Assembly (NCBI GenBank): GCA_938020565.1
Contig: CALIHP010000068.1
Span: 1-12,953, forward strand
From: an uncultured Anaerolineaceae bacterium
GTDB lineage: Bacteria > Chloroflexota > Anaerolineae > Anaerolineales > Anaerolineaceae
Length of the DNA stretch: 12,953 nucleotides
Reading direction: 5' to 3'
Numbering within the stretch: position 1 is the first letter of the stretch; every line of letters begins with the position of its first letter. The notes under the pieces are model-generated. The model made no database searches, was not told the DNA's origin, and saw only the letters and a program-made list of their open reading frames with translations. Shown here piece after piece: positions 5,738 to 12,953 of this stretch. Position numbers and translations under genes: made by a program.

Positions 5738-6306
5738 TTTTCACCTGATTTCAGCTTCCCGGATTGAATATGACTTTTCCATTCTTCCTTCGTAAGACAA
5801 CTTACATAATCCGTCCGCTTTTCGTTCAGAAGCGGAACGTCTGCATTCTCCAGCGTATATTGATACCTGAAGCCGACCTTCTCCTGAACCCGCTTTGATT
5901 TCGTGTTTCCCTCAAAATAACCGCACCAGACCTTATTCATACCGAGATCTTCAAATGCATGCCGGAGGATTTCGTGCGCGGCCTCCGGTACCAGTCCCCG
6001 GCCCCAAAACGGCTTCCCGATCCAGTATCCAAGCTCGCACTCATCCGCGCTCTTCGCCAGCTCCGTCCCGCCGTACAACTTCAACCCGATCGCGCCGATC
6101 GCCCTGTTATCCGGCTTCAGGCAGACCGCGTATGACTCCGCGCCGCTGAGGACATTCCGGATCACGTCACGACTCTCGTCAATACTCTGATGCGGTGGCC
6201 ATCCAGCCGCCGGTCCCACGTCCGGATCGCGGGCATACTGATATAAATCTGCTGCGTCGCGCTCTTCCCAACGGCGCAGTATCAACCTTTCCGTTTCTAA
6301 AATCAT
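5734..6306 (-). CDS. GNAT-family N-acetyltransferase (RimJ/RimL type)
   Basis: A 190-residue acetyl-CoA-dependent transferase of the GNAT fold. It opens with the standard LETERLILRRW. It has the acetyl-CoA loop in WIGKPFWGRGLVPEA (95-109, the R/Q-x-x-G-x-G/A motif), followed by the helix EILRHAFEDLGM. N134 to G145 (NTKSKRVQEKVGF) is the usual C-terminal NxxS-x-x-x-x-x-x-GF segment. Such proteins acetylate protein N-termini, small metabolites or antibiotics, and the substrate cannot be told here. I chose ATG 6304-6306 because GAGG lies six bases upstream and the protein then begins at the family's normal position. A start four codons earlier (6318) overlaps the exonuclease stop. It is the middle gene of the operon, 8 bases after the exonuclease. 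Confidence 0.85.
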   Translation of the reverse strand: MILETERLILRRWEERDAADLYQYARDPDVGPAAGWPPHQSIDESRDVIRNVLSGAESYAVCLKPDNRAIGAIGLKLYGGTELAKSADECELGYWIGKPFWGRGLVPEAAHEILRHAFEDLGMNKVWCGYFEGNTKSKRVQEKVGFRYQYTLENADVPLLNEKRTDYVSCLTKEEWKSHIQSGKLKSGEK

Positions 6307-6314
6307 ACCTGTCC

Positions 6315-7625
6315 TCATTTCATCCCATTGGCCAACGGGTTATCCGTTCCCGGCGGCGTTTCCGGGGACGTCATTACCGATCCGCCTGATCTTTCATTCA
6401 ATCGGATCTTCTTTTCAATCGTCAGAACCTTTCTCTGAATTTTATCCAGCTTCTGGACCCTTGACCACTCGCCAACGCCGGAATCCGAACGGATATCCGC
6501 GATCAGCTCTCTATAAAGCGCCAGCGCTGCCGGATAATCCCGCTTTTCTTTCGCCAGCAGCGCGGCCGCCTTCTCCATCGCCTCGACGTTCCCCGCCCGC
6601 CCGATCCGCAGGTAAATTTCCAGCGCATCATCGATTCGCCCCGCACGCTTTAACCCTGCGGCGATCCGTTTCAGCTCCGCGTCGTTGTACCGTCCCGGAG
6701 AAAGAAAAAACTCCTTTCCAACGTTCGCCAGATCCGCCAGCGCCAAAGCGCTCCGATACGCGAACGAATCCAGACGGTACCGCGATTCCAGCTCGCCGTC
6801 GTCCGCCTCAGACGCGCACATCTCGCTCATCAGCAGCATGAACGCCGATAAGCTCGCAACATCCATGCGGTTATGATAAGACACCCCGCCCATCAGCGTC
6901 AGATCGCCGTCGCGGAGAAAATCCCGGTACAGGTCCGGCGCCATATCGCCGGGAATCTCCTCTTCGCCGCGAACGAATCCTAAAATCTCTTCTTCAACGT
7001 TCCGCAGCCGGCAGCCATGAAGCCGCTTTTTCCAGAATCGCCGGACCGGATAAAGCAGGTCAAAATGAGCCAGACCGTCGAACGCAGGAGGAAGAAAATG
7101 AACCTTCTCCCGCGCATGGATCATCGGAACGTCAAACGCTTTTCCGTTATACGTAACGACCGCGTCGAAACGCTCGACCGTCACGCGGACCGCCTCGAGA
7201 AACGCCTTCTCGCCGCTCAGCTCCGGAAGAATAAACTGATCGACGACCAGTCCATCCGGGACAAAATAACTCAGCCCGATCATGAAAACGAACCCGGCCG
7301 AATCGAACGATAACCCGCTCGTCTCGGTATCCATCGCGACAAATCCATATTTCCCCATATCGCGATCGTTCGACAGAACGACGTCCAGTCGCGGACTGCG
7401 GCGAAAGGGAACCGAAAGCGGAACCGATCCGACATGATCCGATAGTGAAAAAAAGGAACGGGCGTTGAAAACCTTGCCATACCGATTCTCGGAAACGATC
7501 GCCTCCGGGAACTTCGCTTTCAGAATCGCAGCCGCGTCCGTCGTTTTCCGCACGGCTCGCGATCCACCGGCAGGGAACCCTTTCGTGACACCCAGACCCG
7601 CCAATTTCTCCAAAATATTGCTCAT
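6315..7625 (-). CDS. YprB-like 3'-5' exonuclease (RNase H fold) with helical repeat tail
   Basis: A 436-residue cytoplasmic protein. Counting from ATG 7625, the DEDD exonuclease residues are visible as AMDTETSGL (Asp99, Glu101), VTYNGKAFDVPMI (Asp165) and SYHNRMDVASL (His251, Asp255). The order and the N-G-K-x-FD form match the YprB ribonuclease H-like family. Residues about 300-400 are Ala/Leu-rich helices resembling TPR repeats (AGRIDDALEIYLRIG, YPAALALYRELI), as in other YprB-like proteins. The last ~25 residues are Pro/Gly/Thr-rich and probably disordered. The family is thought to process single-stranded nucleic acid, but the substrate is unknown. A TTG two codons upstream (7631) is an alternative start. 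ATG 7625 is preferred because there is no ribosome binding site and the -10 element ends seven bases before it. First gene of the operon. Confidence 0.85.
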   Translation of the reverse strand: MSNILEKLAGLGVTKGFPAGGSRAVRKTTDAAAILKAKFPEAIVSENRYGKVFNARSFFSLSDHVGSVPLSVPFRRSPRLDVVLSNDRDMGKYGFVAMDTETSGLSFDSAGFVFMIGLSYFVPDGLVVDQFILPELSGEKAFLEAVRVTVERFDAVVTYNGKAFDVPMIHAREKVHFLPPAFDGLAHFDLLYPVRRFWKKRLHGCRLRNVEEEILGFVRGEEEIPGDMAPDLYRDFLRDGDLTLMGGVSYHNRMDVASLSAFMLLMSEMCASEADDGELESRYRLDSFAYRSALALADLANVGKEFFLSPGRYNDAELKRIAAGLKRAGRIDDALEIYLRIGRAGNVEAMEKAAALLAKEKRDYPAALALYRELIADIRSDSGVGEWSRVQKLDKIQRKVLTIEKKIRLNERSGGSVMTSPETPPGTDNPLANGMK

Positions 7626-7631
7626 GCACAA

Positions 7632-7660
7632 ATTATAGCGGACGCCGAACGTAAAATAAA
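7632..7660 (-). promoter_or_regulatory. promoter of the exonuclease operon, probably leaderless
   Basis: On the minus strand a perfect -10 TATAAT (7632-7637) is preceded after 17 bases by TTTATT (7655-7660), a weak -35. Seven bases past the -10 is the A of ATG 7625, so the expected transcription start coincides with the start codon. No Shine-Dalgarno is present. Confidence 0.55.
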
Positions 7661-7849
7661 TTTTCTAAGATTTATCCTGCTTTCATGATCCGTGGAAATC
7701 CAGACTCATCGGCCTTGCAGAATACAGGCGAATCCGTAACAGACGGATTATCTTTATTACACCTCTTTGACTACACGCATTTTTAGAATTTATTTTCTCT
7801 CCCAAAGCAATCATCCGTAATGATTCAATTCGTTGTACAAATAAGAAGC

Positions 7850-7878
7850 TTGTCACATGAACCCCGCCATGATACACT
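7850..7878 (+). promoter_or_regulatory. promoter of the secreted phosphatase gene
   Basis: TTGTCA (7850-7855), one change from TTGACA, is followed by a 17-base spacer and TACACT (7873-7878), which keeps the key T-A-----T positions. It predicts a leader of about 35 bases. GGAG (7909-7912) lies 8 bases before the ATG. The rest of the 7661-7849 gap is AT-rich and holds no gene I can support. Confidence 0.55.
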
Positions 7879-7920
7879 TTTTTTCCTGAAAGTTCGTCAG
7901 GGAGAAATGGAGATCACCAT

Positions 7921-10164
7921 ATGAAACGCTTAACTCTTAAACTGTCGGCGCTGCTCTTAGCGGCATTCCTGGTTCTCAGCCTGACCATCTCCGCCAACGC
8001 GGAAAGCGTCGAAGCGCTCGTGACCGGAATTCAGAAATACGGAAATCTGGAGCTTGACCTGAAAGGGTCGGATTTCCTGAACGCGGGCTTCGCGTACGGA
8101 GACGTCGTAACCGTGACGCTGAACGGCGAAGAATACGAAATGCCCGTCGGGTCGAACTATTCCGATGTCGACAACGGCGCGATGCTTTGCCGCGTCGTTA
8201 TTAAGGAAGAAACCTCTGAAGACGCAACGCTGCTCGCGATCAACATGGGCGATCTGGCGACGACCGCCGGGATCGCCGTAAAGAACAGCATCGAAGCGGA
8301 TCCCGGCTTTGAATGGATATATAACGAAGGCGTGGAGCAACCGGTCAAGGTAACGATCGAGATGAAAGAGCCGGGCGGTTATTATGAAGAATACCTGATC
8401 CATCAGCTGACCCGGAGCGAAGAACGCGAAAATTATCCTGACCTGAGCGACGAGGAATTCGCGAATTTTCGAATGATCGCGACTTCCGGTATCCGGAGCG
8501 GCGTCCTGTACCGCTCGTCTTCGCCGATCAACCCGGAAATCGGACGCAGCGCACTCGCAGACGCGGCCGCCGCCGAAGCGGGCATTAAAACAATCGTCAA
8601 CCTGGCCGACAACGATGAAACGATGCGCGGGTATGAGGGTTTCGCGGAGAGTTACTACGCGAAACAGAACGTCATCGGACTGAACCTCGGCGTCGATTTT
8701 ACCGCCGCGGATTTCAAAGCCGGGTTGGCGAAAGCGCTTCGCTTCATCGCGGAAAACGACGGCCCCTACCTGATTCACTGCAACGAGGGGAAAGACCGCG
8801 CCGGATTCTTCTCCGCCATTGTCGAAGCGCTGATGGGCGCGCCCGCGGACGAAATCGTCGCCGATTACATGACGACGTTCCATAATTATTATGGCGTTGA
8901 AGAAGGCACGGAGCAATACGACGCCGTCGTCAACAGCAATATCAGCAAGTCGCTCCAGACCGCATTCGGCGTCGCCGACATCTTCGCGCCTGACGTCGAC
9001 CTGAAAGCGGAGGCCGAGGAATATCTCGAAGAGGAACTCGGGTTGACCGCGGACGAAATCGCGGCAATCAAAGAAAAGCTCCAGGCGCCCAGCCTTTCCA
9101 CCGTCGCTCCGTCCGTAGACGAGATCGATAAATACGGGGACGTCCGTCTGTCCGCGACCTCCGGAGAGCTCAGGCAGTTCGGAGTCGAATATGCGGATTA
9201 TGTGCATGTCGCATTTTCAGGTCAGGTCTTAAAGCTACCGGTCGTTCCCGATTACCGGTACGTCGAAGCGAAGGGCAGCGCGCTGGTCGTCTGGGAAGAC
9301 GACGCAAAGCCCGTCGAGCTGGAAATCTTCAACGGCAGCTTCGCGGCCACCTATGGATTAGCCGACAAAACAACCAACGAGGATAAAACCTATTTCTGGA
9401 CCGCCCGGGAAGGCGTTGAATTCCCGGTAAAAGTGACCGTGTCGCAGGGCGAAAAAGGTGGGTACGCCGATCAATACCTTTTATACGACCTGAACCGGAC
9501 GAACGAGCGCGGCGATTACGCGGCGATTACCGACGAGGAATTCGCGAATTTCCGCGCCGTGACGACGTCCGGAATGGGGAAAAACGTCTTATACCGCGCC
9601 TCCTCGCCCGTCAATCCTAAAATCGGGCGCAGCGCGTTCGCCGACGCAGCCGTCAAAGAGGCGGAGATTAAGACGATCATGAACCAGGCCGACAACGAGG
9701 AAGCAGCGAACGCATATGAAGGATTCGCCGATACCTATACAGCTTCGCAGAACGTAATCTATCTTGCGCTCGGCGCGGACATGGCCTCGGACCAGAACCG
9801 GGCGGGATTCGCCGAAGGCCTTCGCTTCTTTATCGCGAACGACGGTCCTTACCTGATTCATTGCAACGAAGGCCAGGACCGGACCGGTTTCAGCGTCGCG
9901 ATTCTGGAATGCCTGATGGGCGCTTCCAGGGAAGAAGTCGTCGCCGATTATATGAAGACCTTTGAGAATTTTTACGGCGTGGAAAAAGGTTCCGAACAGT
10001 ATAACGCCATCTCGAACAACATTATCAAAAACCTCAAAACTGCCTTCGCGGTCAACAGCCTGGACGGGCTGGACCTTACGGAGGCCGCTGAGGCCTACCT
10101 GCGGGGGATCGGGCTGCGCGATGAGGAAATTACCGCGCTGAAAGAGAAGCTCGGCGCGAAATAA
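7921..10164 (+). CDS. secreted two-unit tyrosine/dual-specificity-type phosphatase
   Basis: A 747-residue exported protein. Residues 1-27 are a signal peptide (basic start, hydrophobic core, ANA cleavage site). There is no LPXTG, lipobox or later membrane segment, so it is probably released. The rest is two tandem copies of one unit, offset by about 361-365 residues. Each starts with a beta-rich domain (KYGNLELDL at 39, KYGDVRL at 404) that resembles the C-terminal domain of SAM hydroxide adenosyltransferases, including GSNYSDVD in copy one. Next comes a phosphatase domain: FR-x-x-x-TSG at about 183 and 544, then LYR-x-SSP. The CX5R loop HCNEGKDR gives Cys287 and Arg293, and HCNEGQDR gives Cys648 and Arg654. 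Both units keep the catalytic Cys and Arg, so both could be active. Such Y_phosphatase3-like enzymes act on phosphotyrosine, phosphoinositide or inositol phosphates. The substrate here is unknown. It is a single gene with its own promoter and terminator. Confidence 0.85.
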   Translation: MKRLTLKLSALLLAAFLVLSLTISANAESVEALVTGIQKYGNLELDLKGSDFLNAGFAYGDVVTVTLNGEEYEMPVGSNYSDVDNGAMLCRVVIKEETSEDATLLAINMGDLATTAGIAVKNSIEADPGFEWIYNEGVEQPVKVTIEMKEPGGYYEEYLIHQLTRSEERENYPDLSDEEFANFRMIATSGIRSGVLYRSSSPINPEIGRSALADAAAAEAGIKTIVNLADNDETMRGYEGFAESYYAKQNVIGLNLGVDFTAADFKAGLAKALRFIAENDGPYLIHCNEGKDRAGFFSAIVEALMGAPADEIVADYMTTFHNYYGVEEGTEQYDAVVNSNISKSLQTAFGVADIFAPDVDLKAEAEEYLEEELGLTADEIAAIKEKLQAPSLSTVAPSVDEIDKYGDVRLSATSGELRQFGVEYADYVHVAFSGQVLKLPVVPDYRYVEAKGSALVVWEDDAKPVELEIFNGSFAATYGLADKTTNEDKTYFWTAREGVEFPVKVTVSQGEKGGYADQYLLYDLNRTNERGDYAAITDEEFANFRAVTTSGMGKNVLYRASSPVNPKIGRSAFADAAVKEAEIKTIMNQADNEEAANAYEGFADTYTASQNVIYLALGADMASDQNRAGFAEGLRFFIANDGPYLIHCNEGQDRTGFSVAILECLMGASREEVVADYMKTFENFYGVEKGSEQYNAISNNIIKNLKTAFAVNSLDGLDLTEAAEAYLRGIGLRDEEITALKEKLGAK

Positions 10165-10187
10165 ATCGCCGGGAATCCCGACGTCAG

Positions 10188-10223
10188 AGAGGCTCGATGG
10201 AGCGCATCCCGAGCCTCTTTTTT
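10188..10223 (+). terminator. intrinsic terminator of the phosphatase gene
   Basis: AGAGGCTCG (10188-10196) pairs perfectly with CGAGCCTCT (10210-10218), followed by a run of T to 10223. It starts 23 bases after the stop codon. Confidence 0.88.
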
Positions 10224-10437
10224 ATCTGCGCAAGCGAAAGGAGAACGTTCCTTCGCCTTGCAGCATGAAGAAAATCCAAACCCTGGGGCCGTTCCGGAGA
10301 ATCCAAAATCATGATACAATACTTCCGGTTACGAACAACGAATTCATTCTGAACGACGCCATGCCGGTATCCGGCTGCGCGGCGGTGCTGGTTGTCATCT
10401 GGTTTCTTTTATCCCGCCTGAACTCAGCTCGACGAAG

Positions 10438-10443
10438 TATAAT
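10438..10443 (+). promoter_or_regulatory. candidate -10 element for rpoC
   Basis: A perfect TATAAT lies 123 bases before the rpoC start, but no -35 is recognisable at 16-18 bases upstream. It is the best promoter candidate in this gap, since a strong terminator blocks read-through from the left. Confidence 0.3.
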
Positions 10444-10501
10444 TAACATTTGCACACATAGCGTTTATGTGGCGCTTTAATAATTTAAATTCCTGTTGGG
10501 G

Positions 10502-10525
10502 CGTACAGGGACGGACCCCTGTACG
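10502..10525. repeat. REP-like palindromic hairpin in the rpoC leader
   Basis: CGTACAGGG (10502-10510) and CCCTGTACG (10517-10525) are perfect 9-base reverse complements around a 6-base loop, flanked by GGGG on the left. The wording GGGGCGTACAGGG-loop-CCCTGTACG resembles the short palindromic repeats scattered between genes in many bacterial genomes. No T-run follows, so it is not a terminator. It ends 41 bases before the rpoC start and would lie in its 5' leader. Confidence 0.5.
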
Positions 10526-10566
10526 TTGCGACGGATTCTAAGTTCCAATCTCTTTGGAGGATATTC

Positions 10567-12953
10567 GTGGAAACAAAAGGATTAGTTGCATTAGGGATCA
10601 GTCTCGCGTCGCCGGAAGAAGTTCTGAAATGGTCATACGGCGAGGTCCTGAAACCCGAAACGATTAACTATCGCCGCCTTCGACCGGAAAAAGATGGATT
10701 ATTTTGCGAAGCGATCTTCGGACCGACCCGCGATTGGCAGTGCTACTGCGGAAAGTATAAGAATCCCCGCTACAAAAATATCGTATGCGAAAAATGCGGC
10801 GTGCAGGTTACACGCGCGTCCGTCCGCCGCGAACGCATGGGACATATTAATCTCTCGGCGCCGATCGCGCATATCTGGTACACGCGCCGCATCCCCTCAT
10901 ACCTTGGGCTGCTCCTCGATATCTCGCGCCGCAACCTCGATCGCGTATTATACTATGCGCAATATATTGTAACCTACGTCGACGAGGAAGCACGCCAAAA
11001 AGCGTTAGCCCGCCTGGAAGAAGAAATCTCCGGGTCGGAACGCGAATACGCGACCGAATTCAATCAGAAAATCCTGGAAATCAAGAACTACCGGGATCAG
11101 CAATACGGCGTCCTTAAAGAGCAGCGCGATTCGCTCCAGGCGCAGACCGACGAAAAAATCGCTGCCGAAATTGCCCCGATTATCCGCGAAGGTCAGCGGA
11201 TTGAAAGCGACCTCCACGGGCGTCTGGGCGCTGTCGCGAACGACGATATCCTGATCGCCCAGACCGATACCGTCGTCGTCAAAGCCGGCGAGACGATTAC
11301 CAACGCGCATATTGCCGCTGTTCAGAAAGCGGTCAAAGCCAAATTAGACGAAATCGAAGGCAGCTACCGCGGCCAGCTCCAGCGCGATTTCGAACGCCTC
11401 GACCTGGAAAAGCAGACGCTCCGCGCCGAAGCGGAAGAGCAGATGGAAGCGCTCCGCAACCAGCTCGAAGAAATTTCGATGAAATCCGATTCAACGAATT
11501 CGAAGCTCCGCGAGGAACTCCTCGATCTCCAGCCGCTGGCGTTCCTGAGCGAAATTTCGTATCGGGAGCTGAAATCCCGATGGGGGAACGTTTTCCGCGC
11601 CGACATGGGCGCCGAGGCGTTCATGGATATCCTCCGCCGCCTCGACATGGACCGGCTTTCGGAAGACCTCTGGAACGAGGTGCGAACGACGAAAAGCAAG
11701 CAGAAGCGCAAGAAAGCCGTCTCGCGCCTCAAGGTCGTCGAATCGTTCCGCGCGTCGAAGAACAAACCGGAATGGATGATCCTGTCGGTTCTGCCGGTTA
11801 TTCCGCCCGACCTGCGCCCCATGGTTCAGCTTGACGGCGGGCGCTTTGCGACCTCTGACCTGAACGATCTTTATCGGCGCGTGATCAACCGTAATAACCG
11901 TCTGAAACGTCTCGTTGAAATCAAGGCTCCGGAAGTAATCCTCCGTAATGAGAAGCGTATGCTTCAGGAGGCTGTCGATAGTCTCTTTGATAACTCTCGC
12001 AAAAGTTCTGCAGTCAAAAGCGAAAGTAATCGTCCGTTGAAATCCCTTTCAGACTCTCTGAAAGGAAAGCAAGGACGTTTCCGCCAGAATCTTCTTGGTA
12101 AACGTGTTGACTATTCGGCACGTTCGGTAATCGTTGTCGGGCCGGAATTGAAGATGGGCGAGTGCGGTCTTCCAAAATTGATGGCTGCCGAACTTTACAA
12201 GCCTTTTATTATTCGTAAATTGATAGAGCGAGGCATTGTAAAGACGGTTAAGAGTGCGAAAAAGATCGTTGACCGTCGTGAACCAGTTATTTGGGATATC
12301 TTGGAGAATGTGATGAAAGGTCATCCTGTTCTCCTTAACCGTGCTCCGACACTTCACCGTCTTGGCATTCAGGCTTTCCAACCTAAATTGATCGAAGGCA
12401 AAGCCATCCAGTTGCATCCATTGGCATGTACGGCATTCAATGCCGATTTCGATGGAGACCAGATGGCTGTTCATCTTCCGTTGAGCAATGAGGCCGTGCT
12501 CGAAGCGCAGGTACTTATGCTTCAAAGCCATAATATTCTTAATCCTGCCAATGGAGCTCCTATTACGGTACCTTCGCAGGATATGGTGCTCGGACTTTAT
12601 TATATTACGAAGATGCGTCCCGGGGCTAAAGGTGAAGGTCTCATGTTCTACGGTCCTGAAGAAGCTCTTATTGCTTACAACGAAGGCAAGTGCGATCTCC
12701 ACGCTCCTGTAAAAGTTGTTGTTGTCGATCTAATCGATGGCAAATTGCAGAAACGGATGGTCGAGACTTCTGTCGGACGTGTTATTGTGAATGGCATTAT
12801 TCCAGAAGAAGTTGGGTATTTCAACGATATTATTTCGAAGAAAACATTACGCGGTATTATTGCCGATGTAATCAAAGGCGTAGGTATGGCCCGCGCCTGT
12901 GAGTTCCTCGATGGTATCAAGAATTTGGGATATCGTATGTCTTATGTAGCCGG
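10567..12953 (+). CDS. rpoC: RNA polymerase beta' subunit, partial at 3' end and probably chimeric
   Basis: Beta' is the catalytic clamp subunit of RNA polymerase. GTG 10567 has GGAGG (10556-10560) six bases upstream, and the frame is open for 795 codons to the window edge. Visible landmarks are the zinc ribbon Cys59, Cys61, Cys74 and Cys77, and the IAHIWY-x-RR-PSYLG-LLDIS segment (100-120). A charged, probably coiled-coil insertion follows (about 140-330). LDGGRFATSDLNDLYRRVI comes before residue 440, and the active-site NADFDGD spans residues 625-631 (Mg-binding Asp627, Asp629 and Asp631). Residues 1 to about 440 look like Chloroflexota and use GC-rich codons. From about residue 445 (EIKAPEVILRNEKRM, then DSLFDNSRKSSAV) the protein looks like Bacteroidetes, with Arg codons switching from CGC to CGT. 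The frame is unbroken. rpoB is not upstream. The product as written is unlikely to exist in one organism. Confidence 0.93.
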   Translation, partial: METKGLVALGISLASPEEVLKWSYGEVLKPETINYRRLRPEKDGLFCEAIFGPTRDWQCYCGKYKNPRYKNIVCEKCGVQVTRASVRRERMGHINLSAPIAHIWYTRRIPSYLGLLLDISRRNLDRVLYYAQYIVTYVDEEARQKALARLEEEISGSEREYATEFNQKILEIKNYRDQQYGVLKEQRDSLQAQTDEKIAAEIAPIIREGQRIESDLHGRLGAVANDDILIAQTDTVVVKAGETITNAHIAAVQKAVKAKLDEIEGSYRGQLQRDFERLDLEKQTLRAEAEEQMEALRNQLEEISMKSDSTNSKLREELLDLQPLAFLSEISYRELKSRWGNVFRADMGAEAFMDILRRLDMDRLSEDLWNEVRTTKSKQKRKKAVSRLKVVESFRASKNKPEWMILSVLPVIPPDLRPMVQLDGGRFATSDLNDLYRRVINRNNRLKRLVEIKAPEVILRNEKRMLQEAVDSLFDNSRKSSAVKSESNRPLKSLSDSLKGKQGRFRQNLLGKRVDYSARSVIVVGPELKMGECGLPKLMAAELYKPFIIRKLIERGIVKTVKSAKKIVDRREPVIWDILENVMKGHPVLLNRAPTLHRLGIQAFQPKLIEGKAIQLHPLACTAFNADFDGDQMAVHLPLSNEAVLEAQVLMLQSHNILNPANGAPITVPSQDMVLGLYYITKMRPGAKGEGLMFYGPEEALIAYNEGKCDLHAPVKVVVVDLIDGKLQKRMVETSVGRVIVNGIIPEEVGYFNDIISKKTLRGIIADVIKGVGMARACEFLDGIKNLGYRMSYVA
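11880..11920 (+). other. probable chimeric junction inside rpoC
   Basis: Left of here Arg is mostly CGC and Leu is CTC/CTG. From 11890 on, Arg is mostly CGT, Leu includes TTG/CTT, and AAT, GAT and ATT are common. VINRNNRLKRL still fits both lineages, whereas the following EIKAPEVILRNEKRM is characteristic of Bacteroidetes beta'. The junction falls within a segment that is nearly invariant across bacteria, the sort of place where assemblers join reads from different species. Confidence 0.85.

Larger units (their letters stand above)
10165..10566. other. intergenic region between the phosphatase gene and rpoC
   Basis: These 402 bases begin with a strong terminator and then a minor hairpin GCGAA (10234-10238) / TTCGC (10252-10256). 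A 71-codon ORF (10265-10480) has no ribosome binding site and is not supported. Near the right end lie an isolated -10-like TATAAT, a 9-bp palindromic hairpin and the rpoC ribosome binding site. No rpoB or other gene is present. Confidence 0.6.

Noticed and set aside
7683..7877. 64-codon minus-strand ORF in the gap before the phosphatase gene
   Set aside because: It overlaps the likely promoter, has no ribosome binding site and no recognisable sequence character.
7957..9207. 416-codon minus-strand ORF opposite the phosphatase gene
   Set aside because: It is a long antisense frame produced by GC-rich codon bias. The plus-strand frame has a signal peptide, catalytic motifs, promoter and ribosome binding site.
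7921..10164. Tandem phosphatase units as a recent DNA duplication or assembly error
   Set aside because: The two halves differ at most positions outside the motifs, so the duplication is old and not an artefact.
10265..10480. 71-codon ORF with a hydrophobic stretch before rpoC
   Set aside because: There is no ribosome binding site near the ATG, the sequence resembles no family, and the frame crosses a promoter-like element. The hydrophobic run alone is not enough.
1..12953. CRISPR array, toxin-antitoxin pair or phage module
   Set aside because: No regularly spaced direct repeats, no recognisable toxin or antitoxin pair and no phage structural genes were seen on either strand.

Overview
The main body of this window (about 1.9 to 11.88 kb) is GC-rich, with NNC/NNG-biased codons. 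It looks like a chromosomal segment from an anaerobic Chloroflexota bacterium of the Anaerolineae type. The best evidence for this is the N-terminal half of the RNA polymerase beta' subunit at the right end. Both ends differ in composition. The left 1.5-1.9 kb is AT-rich and carries Firmicutes-like genes. The last ~1 kb, inside the rpoC frame, switches abruptly to codons and protein signatures of Bacteroidetes. The window therefore reads as a metagenomic contig with at least one very probable chimeric junction, at about 11,880-11,920. A second compositional junction, from transfer or misassembly, lies at about 1,830-1,930.

Layout. At 3-95 is the C-terminal tail of a TagD-like cytidylyltransferase. 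At 121-483 is a small unknown gene. It ends tail-to-tail with a minus-strand S66-family LD-carboxypeptidase / MccF-like peptidase (480-1505). The gap 1506-2021 holds what may be the decayed start of a serine recombinase, whose ribosome binding site can pair perfectly with its own early coding region. A 14-base palindrome and the promoter of a tRNA-Pro(CGG) gene follow. After the tRNA and its terminator comes a plus-strand group: an SsnA-like aminohydrolase behind a structured leader with a possible 55-codon upstream ORF, an intrinsic terminator, a MocA-like molybdenum cofactor cytidylyltransferase, and a class IV aminotransferase overlapping it by ATGA.

On the minus strand, from 7625 down to 5438, is a tight three-gene operon: a YprB-like RNase H-fold exonuclease, a GNAT acetyltransferase and a DUF2007 protein. 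Its promoter places the probable transcription start at the exonuclease ATG, which suggests a leaderless mRNA. Divergently transcribed is a 747-residue secreted protein made of two tandem copies of a unit (small beta-rich domain plus CX5R phosphatase). It ends at a strong terminator. After 400 bases without a convincing gene comes rpoC, with a GTG start and no rpoB in front of it.

How the genes work together. SsnA and MocA families recur near selenium-dependent molybdenum hydroxylases that act on purines and related heterocycles, so ssnA-mocA may belong to such a pathway, although no molybdoenzyme is in view. The other genes look like ordinary housekeeping or surface functions. No CRISPR array, phage module or intact transposase was seen.
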